NCBI GenBank assembly: GCA_022826805.1
Contig: JAJDUH010000045.1
Span: 242,882-306,881 of the forward strand
Direction of reading: 5' to 3'
Origin: Candidatus Poribacteria bacterium
GTDB lineage: Bacteria > Poribacteria > WGA-4E > WGA-3G
DNA length: 64,000 nt
The notes under the pieces were generated by a model. The model ran no database searches, was not told the DNA's origin, and worked only from the letters and a program-made list of their open reading frames with translations. The translations under genes and the position numbers were made by a program. Below, piece by piece: positions 17,463 through 26,292 of the stretch. Positions within the stretch are counted from its first letter, which is position 1, and every line of letters starts with the position of its first letter.

Positions 17463-18410
17463 TTAGTATCCCTTCTGTTTATCAACGACATTGACTAAGG
17501 GTTCACCCGCCACGTAGCGATGTAGATTGTCGATAAAGAGTTGCATGGCGCGTGTGCGAATATGCTGTGAGGCACCAGCACTGTGTGAGGTTAAAATCAC
17601 GTTTTCCTGCTCCCACAACGGGTTGTCCGGCGGACACGGCTCTATATAGGTCACATCTAAACCTGCCCCTGCTAACTTGCCACTCTGAAGCACTGCTATC
17701 AAGGCATCTTCATCGACAACTTTGCCGCGACTCACATTCACGATGTAACCACCGTCCGGCATCTGATTGAATTGTGCGTGCGATAGGAGTTTATGTGTTT
17801 CAGGTGTGCTTGGACAACAGACCATAAGGATGTTTGTCTGCGCCAAGAATGTCGCTAATTCGTCCAACCCGTAAAGCTCTGAAACGGTATCGGGTTTGTC
17901 AATTGGCTCGACATCGGCAGCGACGACTTCAAAATCAAATGCCCGGGCACGCGTTGCAATCGCTCTTCCAATGCCACCGAGACCAAGAATACCCATTGTC
18001 ATGCCTGCGAGTTCGACGCATGGGACGCGCTCCCAATGCTTCGTCTTCATGAATTCCAATTGGGTCGGAATCTGCCGGGTGAGGGATAAGAGTAGGGCAA
18101 AGGCGTGTTCTGCGATCTGTGTGCCGTACAAACCTCGACAATTGGTGAGCGTAACATCGCTGGCTTTGAAAGCGGGATACATGAATCCTTCAACACCTGC
18201 ATGGGGTTGATGCACCCAACGCAGTGCGCTCGCCTCAGACATTTCATCTTCACCAAGGCGTCCAAATAAGATTTCGACATCGGAGATATGGGCACTCAAT
18301 GACTCACCGTGCGGGAGGAAGTGAACCTCAGCCTCGGCGGGAACATCCGATAACATCGCCTCAACTTCTGGTTCCTGCCGACTGCCAATTAAGACTTTTA
18401 TTTTTTCCAT
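17463..18410 (-). CDS. D-2-hydroxyacid dehydrogenase
   Basis: 315 residues. The NAD site is GILGLGGIGRA. The catalytic triad is visible: arginine in VNVSRGKVVDEDAL, glutamate in DVTYIEPCPPDNPL and histidine in VILTSHSAG. It is a single-domain-pair enzyme without an ACT domain, closer to glyoxylate/hydroxypyruvate-type reductases than to SerA. It is 25 bases upstream of the Gfo/Idh gene, probably one operon for a sugar or hydroxyacid. Confidence 0.88.
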   Translation of the reverse strand: MEKIKVLIGSRQEPEVEAMLSDVPAEAEVHFLPHGESLSAHISDVEILFGRLGEDEMSEASALRWVHQPHAGVEGFMYPAFKASDVTLTNCRGLYGTQIAEHAFALLLSLTRQIPTQLEFMKTKHWERVPCVELAGMTMGILGLGGIGRAIATRARAFDFEVVAADVEPIDKPDTVSELYGLDELATFLAQTNILMVCCPSTPETHKLLSHAQFNQMPDGGYIVNVSRGKVVDEDALIAVLQSGKLAGAGLDVTYIEPCPPDNPLWEQENVILTSHSAGASQHIRTRAMQLFIDNLHRYVAGEPLVNVVDKQKGY

Positions 18411-18456
18411 GTGCCCTCCAATCTGGACTGTGCGATGCCTACCTATAGAAGCCTAT

Positions 18457-18744
18457 TTAGCTGCTAATTGAATCCGCCTGTTTTGCCCACTGAAAGTCTA
18501 ATTCACTGATGCCACCGGCATCGTGGGTCATTAGGTCGATCGTCACGCGATTATAGACGTTAAACCATTCTGGATGATGATTCATCGATTCGGCAACCAG
18601 AGCGAGTTGCGCCATAAAGCCGAACGCTGTAACAAAGGTATCAAACTGGTATTCCTTGTGTAGTTTGCCGTCCTCCACGGTCCAACCGTTGAGTTGTCCG
18701 AGGTTTTCCTGAATCTCGGCGTCTGAGAGTTTTTTCGCTGCCAT
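18457..18744 (-). CDS. phhB: Pterin-4a-carbinolamine dehydratase
   Basis: 95 residues, the full length of the family. The signature [18 protein letters not shown] holds the active-site histidines and [12 protein letters not shown] the rest. It recycles tetrahydrobiopterin-type cofactors; no aromatic amino acid hydroxylase gene is in the window. Confidence 0.9.
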   Translation of the reverse strand: MAAKKLSDAEIQENLGQLNGWTVEDGKLHKEYQFDTFVTAFGFMAQLALVAESMNHHPEWFNVYNRVTIDLMTHDAGGISELDFQWAKQADSISS

Positions 18745-18888
18745 TGAACCTTCTCCTCAAGATGTGTCGGGATTGCAAAAGCCATTTGGTTAAATAAAGC
18801 AGATAATTCCTCAATACATGCACCAACCAAATGGTATTGGTCAAATTGTAGTGGAAAATATAAATATATTCAAGTTAAAATAGTAACA

Positions 18889-18945
18889 GATATGCTCATC
18901 GTAGCGCTCACGTCTTTCGGCAGGTGCGCTTTGCAATCGCATATC
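18889..18945. repeat. Long imperfect palindrome upstream of the repeat-protein operon
   Basis: GATATGC (18889-18895) pairs with GCATATC (18939-18945), and inside it AGCGCTCAC pairs with GTGCGCT with one bulge. It would form a hairpin about 57 bases long, 40 bases before the next ATG. It could be a REP-type element or leader structure. Confidence 0.45.
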
Positions 18946-18985
18946 ATAGTTAATACGGCTTTATATTTTATAGAGGGAGGAACCC

Positions 18986-20215
18986 ATGGCAGGTGCAACA
19001 ACGCTCTATTTTCCAGAAGTCGGTCCTGAGTGGCAAGACTGGGTCCAAGTTACCAACGTGGGTACTGAATCGACGCGTGTGACTGCGATAGCGCGACATG
19101 CTAAAAACGGACAGCCCACTTGGTCAGAGGAGAAAACGATATATCCCTTCGAGTGCTGGACCCCGAACGTTGAGGCAATTAAAGAGAACGCCTCAATGCA
19201 GTTCAGTGCTGATCAACCAATTGTGGCAGAACGACACATGCACAAGGACACGAATGTGCTTGATTTTGTCGGTGCAGCCCCAGAATACGGAACGGTAGGA
19301 CAACGGCTCTTCTTTCCAGAATTGGTTTCGGGTGCCCACGATTGGTTTCGCGTCTTAAACGTCGGCGAAGCGGATGCACACGTTAACATTACCGTCCGAA
19401 ACCGGAATGGTGATGTGCTCCGGCAACGCCACCATGTCATCAAGCCACTCTGTTGTTGGGATCTCAATGAAGGGGTCATGGGAAATGTCAACGGCACAGT
19501 TGAGATGCAAAGTTCACAACCTATTGTGGGTGAACGCCATCTTCACTATCAAGGGGGCAAGACATGCGTTGGGCAATTTGGACAAATGATTGCAGATGCT
19601 CCGCGTACGCTCTTTTTCCCGGAGGTCGGACCCGCATGGGAAGATTGGGTTGTGATTGTCAATGTAGGAAGAGAACCTGCAGAGGTGACGATGATTGCGC
19701 GTAAAGATGACAATGCCCAGGCAACATGGACAAAAAAACATAGTCCGTTGAGACCTTTTGAGTGCTGGACCCCGGATATAGAGGACATTAAAGTGAAATC
19801 CTCTATAGAGGTACGTAGTAATCAGCCGGTTGTCGCGGAACGACATATGCAAAGCGGGACCGCCATTATTGACCTACCGGGTGCATCAGCGGAGGGAGGC
19901 CAGGTTGGTGTCCGGCTCTTTTTCCCTGAAGTCGCGGCGGGTGCTTGGGATTGGTTCAGATTTCTTAACGTTGGAGAAGCAGATGCTTTCGTTAACATTA
20001 TTATTCGTAACAAACAGGGCGATATTCATCGGCAGGTGCATCGCCAAATTAAGCCGCTCTGCTGTGTAGATATGGACGAGGGGGCGATGGGAAAAGTGCG
20101 TGGCACAGTTGAGGTGCAAAGCACACAACCTATTGTGGGTGAACGACATTTGCACTACCAGACAGGACATAAAGGTGCTGTTGTCGGTGAATATGGGGTT
20201 GTGATCGGAGTGTAA
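18986..20215 (+). CDS. Four-module repeat protein of unknown function
   Basis: 409 residues made of two kinds of about 100-residue module in the order A-B-A-B. A modules contain FPEVGPxWxDWV, RPFECWTPDIE and VAERHMH/Q. B modules contain RLFFPExxxGAxDWFRxLNVGEADA, IKPLCC and QPIVGERHLHYQ. The W-x-x-x-x-NVG and P-V/I-V-x-ERxxH pattern recalls beta-sandwich repeats of surface proteins (the DUF5719-like group). No signal peptide, lipobox or membrane segment is present. GGAGG precedes the ATG. It starts a three-gene operon with a predicted selenoprotein and an SDR, spaced by three bases each. Confidence 0.7.
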   Translation: MAGATTLYFPEVGPEWQDWVQVTNVGTESTRVTAIARHAKNGQPTWSEEKTIYPFECWTPNVEAIKENASMQFSADQPIVAERHMHKDTNVLDFVGAAPEYGTVGQRLFFPELVSGAHDWFRVLNVGEADAHVNITVRNRNGDVLRQRHHVIKPLCCWDLNEGVMGNVNGTVEMQSSQPIVGERHLHYQGGKTCVGQFGQMIADAPRTLFFPEVGPAWEDWVVIVNVGREPAEVTMIARKDDNAQATWTKKHSPLRPFECWTPDIEDIKVKSSIEVRSNQPVVAERHMQSGTAIIDLPGASAEGGQVGVRLFFPEVAAGAWDWFRFLNVGEADAFVNIIIRNKQGDIHRQVHRQIKPLCCVDMDEGAMGKVRGTVEVQSTQPIVGERHLHYQTGHKGAVVGEYGVVIGV

Positions 20216-20218
20216 AAG

Positions 20219-20797
20219 ATGGCATGGATTCAGACCGTAGATGAGGCTGAAGCGACTGGTATCGTGAAAGAGGAATACGATGCTGCTATGGCGCGGGCAG
20301 GTGAAATTTACAATATCGTCAAACTTTTCAGTGTGCGTCCGAAGAGTATGCGCGCTTTTGTCGAACTCTACTTAGCGGTAATGTTCGACGAGGCCTCCCC
20401 TCTGACTCGGATGCAACGCGAAATGATTGCGACTGTTGTCTCGAAAGTGAATGAATGCGATTACTGAATAGTTGCGCATGCAGATGAGTTGCGGGTTCAA
20501 CTCACAGACGAACAGATTGCAGCGTTTACGAAGGATTTCCGAACCGCTGACATTGACGAAACCACGAAAGCCATTCTTGAGTTCGCAGTCAAGGTAACGA
20601 AGTCGGCAGCTACTGTCACACCGTCAGATTTGGAACATCTCCGAAGTTATGGACTCACTGACGAAGCACTTTTTGCGATCGTAGAGGTCGTTGGGTTTTT
20701 CTGTTATGTCAATCGGATAGCCGATGCCTTCGGCATTGAATTAGACGCGTTTTTGGAAGAGAGGAGGGAAAGCTTGCATTTAGCAAGTGAGAATTAA
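20219..20797 (+). CDS. AhpD-like peroxidase-related selenoprotein (in-frame TGA as Sec83)
   Basis: Read through the TGA at 20465-20467, the frame gives one 192-residue protein of the carboxymuconolactone decarboxylase/AhpD family. The family active site N-x-C-x-x-C-x-x-x-H appears as NEC80-D-Y-[TGA]83-IVAH87, so the TGA sits exactly at the resolving-cysteine position. The frame stays intact and family-like after it (EFAVKVTKSAATVT, LTDEALFAIVEVVGFFCYVNRIAD). A SECIS-like hairpin lies at the proper distance. Conventional gene calling would split it into 20219-20467 and 20489-20797. The alternative is a simple nonsense mutation of TGC/TGT. The expected role is thiol/selenol peroxidase or disulfide chemistry. 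It lies 3 bases after the repeat protein and 3 bases before an SDR. Confidence 0.8.
20485..20504 (+). promoter_or_regulatory. Predicted bacterial SECIS hairpin
   Basis: TGAGTTG (20485-20491) pairs perfectly with CAACTCA (20498-20504), leaving the loop CGGGTT. The loop begins 24 bases after the TGA and has G near its start, as bacterial SECIS elements bound by SelB require. It lies inside the coding frame. Confidence 0.7.
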
Positions 20798-20800
20798 AGT

Positions 20801-21547
20801 ATGAACTTAGACAATAAAATTGCGATCGTGACAGGTGCAGGACAAGGTATTGGTAAAGCCATTGCGATCAGGCTTGCGGAAGCCGGCGCAGATGTTACTA
20901 TCATGGATTTGAATATGGATGCAGCAGCAGCCGTTGCACAGGAAATAGAAAGCATCGGGCGCAGGTCATTGCCTATCCAAGCAGATGTTTCACAATCCAA
21001 GGATGTTAATGCCGCTGTTGAGAAGGTTATTTCGACTTTCGACCGTGTTGATATCCTCGTTAACAACGCCGGAATTGCAGGACGAACGCTTTCCTTAACC
21101 GACTTGGAAGAGGCAGATTGGGACGCCGTGATTGGTGTAAATCTCACGGGTGTGTTTCTGTGTTGTAAAGCGGTTATTGCTCCGATGATTGCTCAGGATT
21201 ATGGTAGGATTGTGAATATCGCCTCAATTGCTGGGAAAGAGGGCAATCCGACGCTCATCCCTTATTCGGTGTCCAAAGGGGGTGTTATTACCCTCACAAA
21301 GGCACTCGCTAAAGAGGTAACGGACTACAATATCCGTGTGAACGCTGTATCTCCTGCGGTTATCCAAACGCCGATTTTAGAGGGGATGGCACAATCGACT
21401 GTCGACTATATGGTGAGTAAGATTCCGTTGGGACGCGTTGGTAAACCGCAAGAAGTTGCGGCTGTTGTGAATTTCTTGGCTTCAGATGAGGCGAGTTTTG
21501 TGACAGGACAGTGTTACGATGTGAGTGGTGGGAGAGCGACGTATTAG
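20801..21547 (+). CDS. SDR-family oxidoreductase (FabG-like)
   Basis: 248 residues. The cofactor site is TGAGQGIG, followed by NNAG, the catalytic serine in NIASIAG and the YSVSK Tyr-x-x-x-Lys pair. It ends with the usual VTGQCYDVSGG. The acidic residue after beta-2 (MDLN) suggests NAD preference. It is the third gene of the operon with the predicted selenoprotein, so it may act on the same oxidised substrate. Substrate unknown. Confidence 0.88.
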   Translation: MNLDNKIAIVTGAGQGIGKAIAIRLAEAGADVTIMDLNMDAAAAVAQEIESIGRRSLPIQADVSQSKDVNAAVEKVISTFDRVDILVNNAGIAGRTLSLTDLEEADWDAVIGVNLTGVFLCCKAVIAPMIAQDYGRIVNIASIAGKEGNPTLIPYSVSKGGVITLTKALAKEVTDYNIRVNAVSPAVIQTPILEGMAQSTVDYMVSKIPLGRVGKPQEVAAVVNFLASDEASFVTGQCYDVSGGRATY

Positions 21548-21552
21548 AGGAT

Positions 21553-21690
21553 TGGTTGTCAGTTGTCAGTCATCAGTTTTTAGTTAAGAGGGAACTTTGT
21601 AACAATTCACCAATCCTCGGAATATTCCAAGTTTGGACAGATTGTCACAAAAATGTCTCTTAACTGATAACTGACAACTGTTAACTGATA
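21553..21690. repeat. TCAGTT-type MITE-like element, copy 1
   Basis: It opens with GGTTGTCAGTTGTCAGT and closes with the inverse CTTAACTGATAACTGACAAC. Inside are GTTAAGAGG and TTTGTAACAATT. The reverse complement of the element at 57091-57228 matches it along its length. It separates convergent genes. Confidence 0.65.
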
Positions 21691-21695
21691 CCTAC

Positions 21696-23036
21696 TTATT
21701 CCGCGATGCAGTAGAGATGTCCACTTCCGCGGAGGTATAATTCATTACCTACAATTGCAGGCGATGCATTGAAACTGTCATCAAGACTGTTTTCCGCCAA
21801 GATTTTAAACTCAGGACCTTGTTGGACAACATTCACGACGCCGTTCCGTCCAGCGATATAAAGCCGATCACTCGCACCAACAATGGATGCATAAACGCCA
21901 GAAATACCTTTTAGACGTTTCGGTCCATAATACGCCTCTCCGGTTTCGGTGTTGAAGGCAGAGAGGACACCATTGTTGCTTTTCAAGAAATAGATGATAC
22001 CCTCAGAAAGGAGTGGCGAGGGGACATAGGGTGTATCCCGATCAAATTCCCAGACGACAGCATCCGATCCACTAATATTGCCCGTTGCCGATGCGAGGGA
22101 AATAGCCTGCAAGGCGTTGCCCCGGAAACCGCTCATGAGGTAAGCATACCCATTCGCAGCAACAGGTGAAGGAATGGAGTTGGGAGTCAAGCCGTCCCCC
22201 TCCCATACAAGCTTACCGGTTGCCAGATCGTAACTACGGACGCGATTTGTTCCAGTAGTAATCACTTGTGGTTTCCCATCATTTTCAACAACAATCGGGG
22301 AGAACCAAGTCGTCCTCTCGTTGCGATCCGTTTTCCAGAGAACATCTCCAGTTCGCTTGTCAAGAGCGGTGATGAAGGAATCACCTTCGTGATCCTGAAC
22401 GATAACGAGTGTGTTGTCGTAGAGAACAGGGGAACTGCCTTCGCCGAAGGTATTCCTCTTATACATCGTTCCGACCTCTTTTTCCCACTTCACATTACCA
22501 TCCATATCCACACAATACAGACCACGTGAGCCGAAATAGGCGTAGACGAATTCACCGTCGGTGACCGGTGAATTCGAGGCAAAGGTCGCATCCCGGTGTG
22601 TTCCTTCGTGCGGTGCTACTTCTCGGAGCGTCTTCTGCCAGAGAATACTACCATCTTTCCGATTGATGGCGAGGAGGTCAAATTTATACGTCGGACCCTC
22701 ATTTTTTCCGCCAAAGAAACCGCTAAATGGATTGTCATTTCCCTCCTCTTCAGCTTTCTCTTCCGGCCCCTCAATAGCAGTCTGAATGAAGATTTTGTCT
22801 TCCCAGATAATTGGTGCGGCATGTCCTACACCCGGAATAGCCACTTTCCAACGAATATTTTCGGTTGCACTCCACGTGATTGGCGGGTTCGCATCTACTG
22901 CGACACCAGTAGCATAGGGACCGCGCCAGTGATGCCAGTTTTTCTCAAAATCGACGGGCTGCGACGCGCTTGCCGCAATCACTACCAAGGCACACAAGCA
23001 TAGTGTCAAAATTGCGATTCTTTTTATCATTTCCAT
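21696..23036 (-). CDS. Secreted PQQ-type beta-propeller protein
   Basis: 446 residues with a signal peptide (RIAILTLCLCALVVIAASASQ). It then has repeated propeller blades of the form xLLAINRKDGSILWQ, ALDKRTGDVLWKT, YDLATGKLVWEG and AFNTETGEAYYG. These are PQQ/BamB-like blades, often without bound PQQ. The start HWRGPYATGVAVDANPPITW is typical of planctomycete and poribacterial family members. Role in the envelope unknown. A relative lies at 26293-27612. Confidence 0.85.
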   Translation of the reverse strand: MEMIKRIAILTLCLCALVVIAASASQPVDFEKNWHHWRGPYATGVAVDANPPITWSATENIRWKVAIPGVGHAAPIIWEDKIFIQTAIEGPEEKAEEEGNDNPFSGFFGGKNEGPTYKFDLLAINRKDGSILWQKTLREVAPHEGTHRDATFASNSPVTDGEFVYAYFGSRGLYCVDMDGNVKWEKEVGTMYKRNTFGEGSSPVLYDNTLVIVQDHEGDSFITALDKRTGDVLWKTDRNERTTWFSPIVVENDGKPQVITTGTNRVRSYDLATGKLVWEGDGLTPNSIPSPVAANGYAYLMSGFRGNALQAISLASATGNISGSDAVVWEFDRDTPYVPSPLLSEGIIYFLKSNNGVLSAFNTETGEAYYGPKRLKGISGVYASIVGASDRLYIAGRNGVVNVVQQGPEFKILAENSLDDSFNASPAIVGNELYLRGSGHLYCIAE

Positions 23037-23102
23037 TCCTTTCTATTTGGTTAGCAGTCTTCGGTCAAAAATAATTTAGGCTCACTCCTGTTACTCGGTA
23101 AC

Positions 23103-23259
23103 GGCGAGGTTAGATGAAGTTTCAGAAAATAATTCGGTAATTTTCCAACAACGTTCGGTGCGGTTAGGGGAAACACCCCAGCAAAAACACCGCACCTACC
23201 GGGCCTGGAGGGAAATAAATATTACCGAATTAATAAATTAATCTTCATGAAACCTCGTC
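23103..23259. repeat. Nested palindromes (REP within a larger inverted repeat)
   Basis: Outer arms are GGCGAGGTT at 23103-23111 and AACCTCGTC at 23251-23259. Middle arms are AATTCGGTAAT (23130-23140) and ATTACCGAATT (23221-23231). An inner REP is GGTGCGG (23157-23163) with CCGCACC (23190-23196), and GGGG/CCCC lies inside it. The CTACC tails follow both the inner and the outer arms. Confidence 0.6.
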
Positions 23260-23275
23260 TACCATAGGGTCGAGC

Positions 23276-26269
23276 TTAGGTTAAAATGTCCTCAATGACG
23301 AGAGGTTGCGCCAGTTCACTGTTGGCAGCTTCCAGTTTTTCACGACTGGAAACGGCACACACTGCGGCTTTGTCTCTGTTCTCCTCTAAGAGTTCGAGAA
23401 GTGCGCGTTTTACTTCGGCAGGCGTAGCCTGACGGAGTTGTGCGTAGCGTTCTTCTCGCATCTCGCGTGTCTGTCCAGTGAGGTGTTGACCGAGTGCGTC
23501 GCTTGCGGCTTGACTGGGCCGAATCGGTTTTTCACCATTTTTTGCGGTCGCGATAATCGCCCGATCAATATCTGTTTGCGTCCATTCCACCTGTTTGACA
23601 TAATCGACAGACTGCGCGAAGACGTTGAGGGTACGAGCGACGTGTGGATCGCGATACGAGGCTTGATAGAGATGTCCATCCAAGGGACTATAGTTAAACC
23701 AAGCACCGTAAGCGTTGCCTTTAAAGCGTATTTCACTCATGATGTAATCCAGTCGCAGGATATGTGCCCCAATGCTGAGTAGCGTTGAATCGGGGTGCGA
23801 ATAGTGCGGTGCCGGTATTACGTGTGCACAGTGCGCAATCTGAATCGGACCCGCCAATCCTTCTCTCGGTGGCGTCTCAAACGGCTGAAACGCAATCGGT
23901 TCCGAGGCAACCGGTTCATCCCGCATTTTATCGAGCCACCCACTTAGTCTTGCGCGTGTTTGCTCAAAAGTGGTATCGGAACCTGTGAAACTTGCGGTTA
24001 CTCGTCCACGGGTCAGCAAGAAATCCCGAATCTCTTCTATATGACCCATTAGGTCGGTATTAAGTTCGTCGAAACTGTTGAGTAGCGTTTCACTACTGCG
24101 AAGTTGGGGAAGTCCGCTGACGATCTCGGCGAGGTGTGCTTGAACCGAAAGACCGCGCGATGCGTGGTGAATCGCTGTTCCTGAACCGTCGTGGATCATC
24201 TCCGTACGGTATTCTGCGACAGCCTGGACAACGACATCACGAAGGCGTTCGGTATCCCGTGGATCTACATCAAACACGAGGTCGTGCAGGACATCCAGTG
24301 CGGCTTCGATTTTTTCATCAAGCGCTTTGAGATGGAAATTCAGGTTCAGCAAAGGTCGGTTTGGATCCAATGCGTGCGTTGTGAATCCGGGTGCACACCC
24401 GATTCCACCAGTGACACCCGACGTCCGCTGTGCTATTTCTGCGTAGTTCATACCAGCGGCACCGAGTTTGCTAATGGCATCGGCATACCTCGGTAAATAT
24501 GTCCAGAGATGCTCAGGCAACCCTTGCAAGTCAAAATTCAGCACGAAATAGTTCACGCCGTTAGCAAAGACATCGTTCTTGAGCAGATCGCATCCGGCGA
24601 CCTTTTCAACGACTGTCGGGATATGCCTCGGTTTCTCAGGCAAATCGTTGACCTGTAGCTGCGGCAGTTTTGCTAACGCTTCTGGTGGGTTGGGTTGTCC
24701 ATTGAGGCGTTCCAATTCAGCGGCATCCGCAGCGATTTCTCGGACCTGTTCATCTGACAGTTGCGCCCGCGTCTCCTTCATACGTTGGACAAGCTCAGCC
24801 TCCATTTTTGCCTGCATATCCTGATCTGGAGATAACACACTCAGCAGACGGTGCGGGTTGTCAACCAGTCGTTCGCGAATCAGTTCATTGAAAACGGATG
24901 GATTCTCCTGCCACCGCTGCCGAACAGTTGCCAAACTCTCTCCCAGTTTTAAGAAGGTGTCCGAACGCTTCTCGTATATCCAAGGTTCGATGACTCGATA
25001 GAGCATCCGAAGCGGAAACATCGGTGCTACTTCTTGGTAGTAGTAGGTGGCTTGCTGGAATGCGGCTTCGATTTTCTCGTTGTCAATCTCTGAATCAGCG
25101 ACCTGCGCTAAGGTGTCAATAACCAGTTGCGTAAACGCATCGGCGCGGTCGGTTTCACTGCCTTTGAGTCCAACATAAAACGTGCCTGCGGGACCGATGG
25201 AACTGGCACCGGAGTAGACCAAGTCGGCACCGAGTTTGGCATCAATAATCGCTTTTCGGAGCGGAGCGGCTTCATTGCCAAGTAAAATTAGGCTTAAAAG
25301 ACGACATAGGATGGCGTCTTCGGGATCGGTTGCATCTCCAATGAGCCAACTCAGCATGAGGTACGTTTTTTCATCAAGGGTTTCATCTGCGCCGACGGGA
25401 TAGGTATCATGCACACTTTGTGGGGCTTCCCATCTCGATTGGTGCGTAACTTCTGGACTGAGGGGGCGCAAGGATGCACTCGCCTCATTCTTCGGAATGG
25501 CATCGAGTTTATCAGCAAGGAATGCCAGATAGTCACTTGTCGGAATATCGCCGTAGAGAAAGAAGTAGCCGTTGCTTGGATGATAGTAGGTCTCGTGGAA
25601 GTTTTTGAGATACTCATAAGTTAAATCTGGAATGGCATCTGGATCGCCGCCAGACTCACGCGCATACAGTGTATCTGGCAGGAGCTTGCTTGTCATAGAT
25701 CGATAGAGTCGCGACTCCGGATCTGAAAAGACGCCTTTCATCTCGTTATAGACGATACCGGTTACTTTCAGGTCGCCCGTAGGATTCTCTGGATCGACCG
25801 GTGCGAGATGGTGTCCTTCGCGCCTAAACGTCTCTTCTGTGAGAAGTGGATGGAAAACGGCGTCAAAGTAGACTTCCGCCAAATTGAAGAGATCCTTTTT
25901 GACGTTGCTGGCGACTGGATAGTAAGTGTGATCTGAAGCAGTCATTGCATTGATAAATGTCGCCATGCTCATCTTGATCATTTCAAAAAAAGGCTCTTTG
26001 ACGGGGTACTTTTGGGAACCTGCTAAGACCGCATGTTCAAGGATATGGGTGACACCCGTGTCGTCTGATGGTGGGGTCGGAAAATTAATGGAGAAAAGGT
26101 TTTCAGTATCATCTGTATAGAGATGTAACAGGCGTGCTCCGCTATGCTGATGTGTCAATTCGATGGTTACTGCCCTTAGCTCGTCAATAGGTGTGACGGC
26201 TTTCACCTCAAAGCCGTGCAGTTGCTCGCCGGGACGTAAGTCTACTTCTGGTACTCGAGTGGTTTCCAA
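23276..26269 (-). CDS. Presequence-protease-like M16C metalloprotease
   Basis: 997 residues, the length of PreP/Cym1. The inverted zinc motif HxxEH is in THILEHAVLAGSQKYPVKEPF near residue 100. Downstream are FINAMTASDHTYYPV and the VYNEMKGVFSDPE region. Members form a two-half chamber that degrades short peptides. It has no signal peptide, so it is probably cytoplasmic. It lies between two propeller genes on the same strand, 23 bases after the upstream one, so co-transcription is likely. Confidence 0.92.
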   Translation of the reverse strand: METTRVPEVDLRPGEQLHGFEVKAVTPIDELRAVTIELTHQHSGARLLHLYTDDTENLFSINFPTPPSDDTGVTHILEHAVLAGSQKYPVKEPFFEMIKMSMATFINAMTASDHTYYPVASNVKKDLFNLAEVYFDAVFHPLLTEETFRREGHHLAPVDPENPTGDLKVTGIVYNEMKGVFSDPESRLYRSMTSKLLPDTLYARESGGDPDAIPDLTYEYLKNFHETYYHPSNGYFFLYGDIPTSDYLAFLADKLDAIPKNEASASLRPLSPEVTHQSRWEAPQSVHDTYPVGADETLDEKTYLMLSWLIGDATDPEDAILCRLLSLILLGNEAAPLRKAIIDAKLGADLVYSGASSIGPAGTFYVGLKGSETDRADAFTQLVIDTLAQVADSEIDNEKIEAAFQQATYYYQEVAPMFPLRMLYRVIEPWIYEKRSDTFLKLGESLATVRQRWQENPSVFNELIRERLVDNPHRLLSVLSPDQDMQAKMEAELVQRMKETRAQLSDEQVREIAADAAELERLNGQPNPPEALAKLPQLQVNDLPEKPRHIPTVVEKVAGCDLLKNDVFANGVNYFVLNFDLQGLPEHLWTYLPRYADAISKLGAAGMNYAEIAQRTSGVTGGIGCAPGFTTHALDPNRPLLNLNFHLKALDEKIEAALDVLHDLVFDVDPRDTERLRDVVVQAVAEYRTEMIHDGSGTAIHHASRGLSVQAHLAEIVSGLPQLRSSETLLNSFDELNTDLMGHIEEIRDFLLTRGRVTASFTGSDTTFEQTRARLSGWLDKMRDEPVASEPIAFQPFETPPREGLAGPIQIAHCAHVIPAPHYSHPDSTLLSIGAHILRLDYIMSEIRFKGNAYGAWFNYSPLDGHLYQASYRDPHVARTLNVFAQSVDYVKQVEWTQTDIDRAIIATAKNGEKPIRPSQAASDALGQHLTGQTREMREERYAQLRQATPAEVKRALLELLEENRDKAAVCAVSSREKLEAANSELAQPLVIEDILT

Positions 26270-26292
26270 TATTTTGCCTCCATGGTTTCACT

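Noticed and set aside
20219..20467. Reading the two AhpD pieces as separate genes, or as a pseudogene broken by a stop
   Set aside because: The TGA is exactly at an active-site cysteine, a SECIS-like hairpin follows, and the downstream frame is undamaged; the second piece alone lacks a ribosome site and the fold's N-terminal half.
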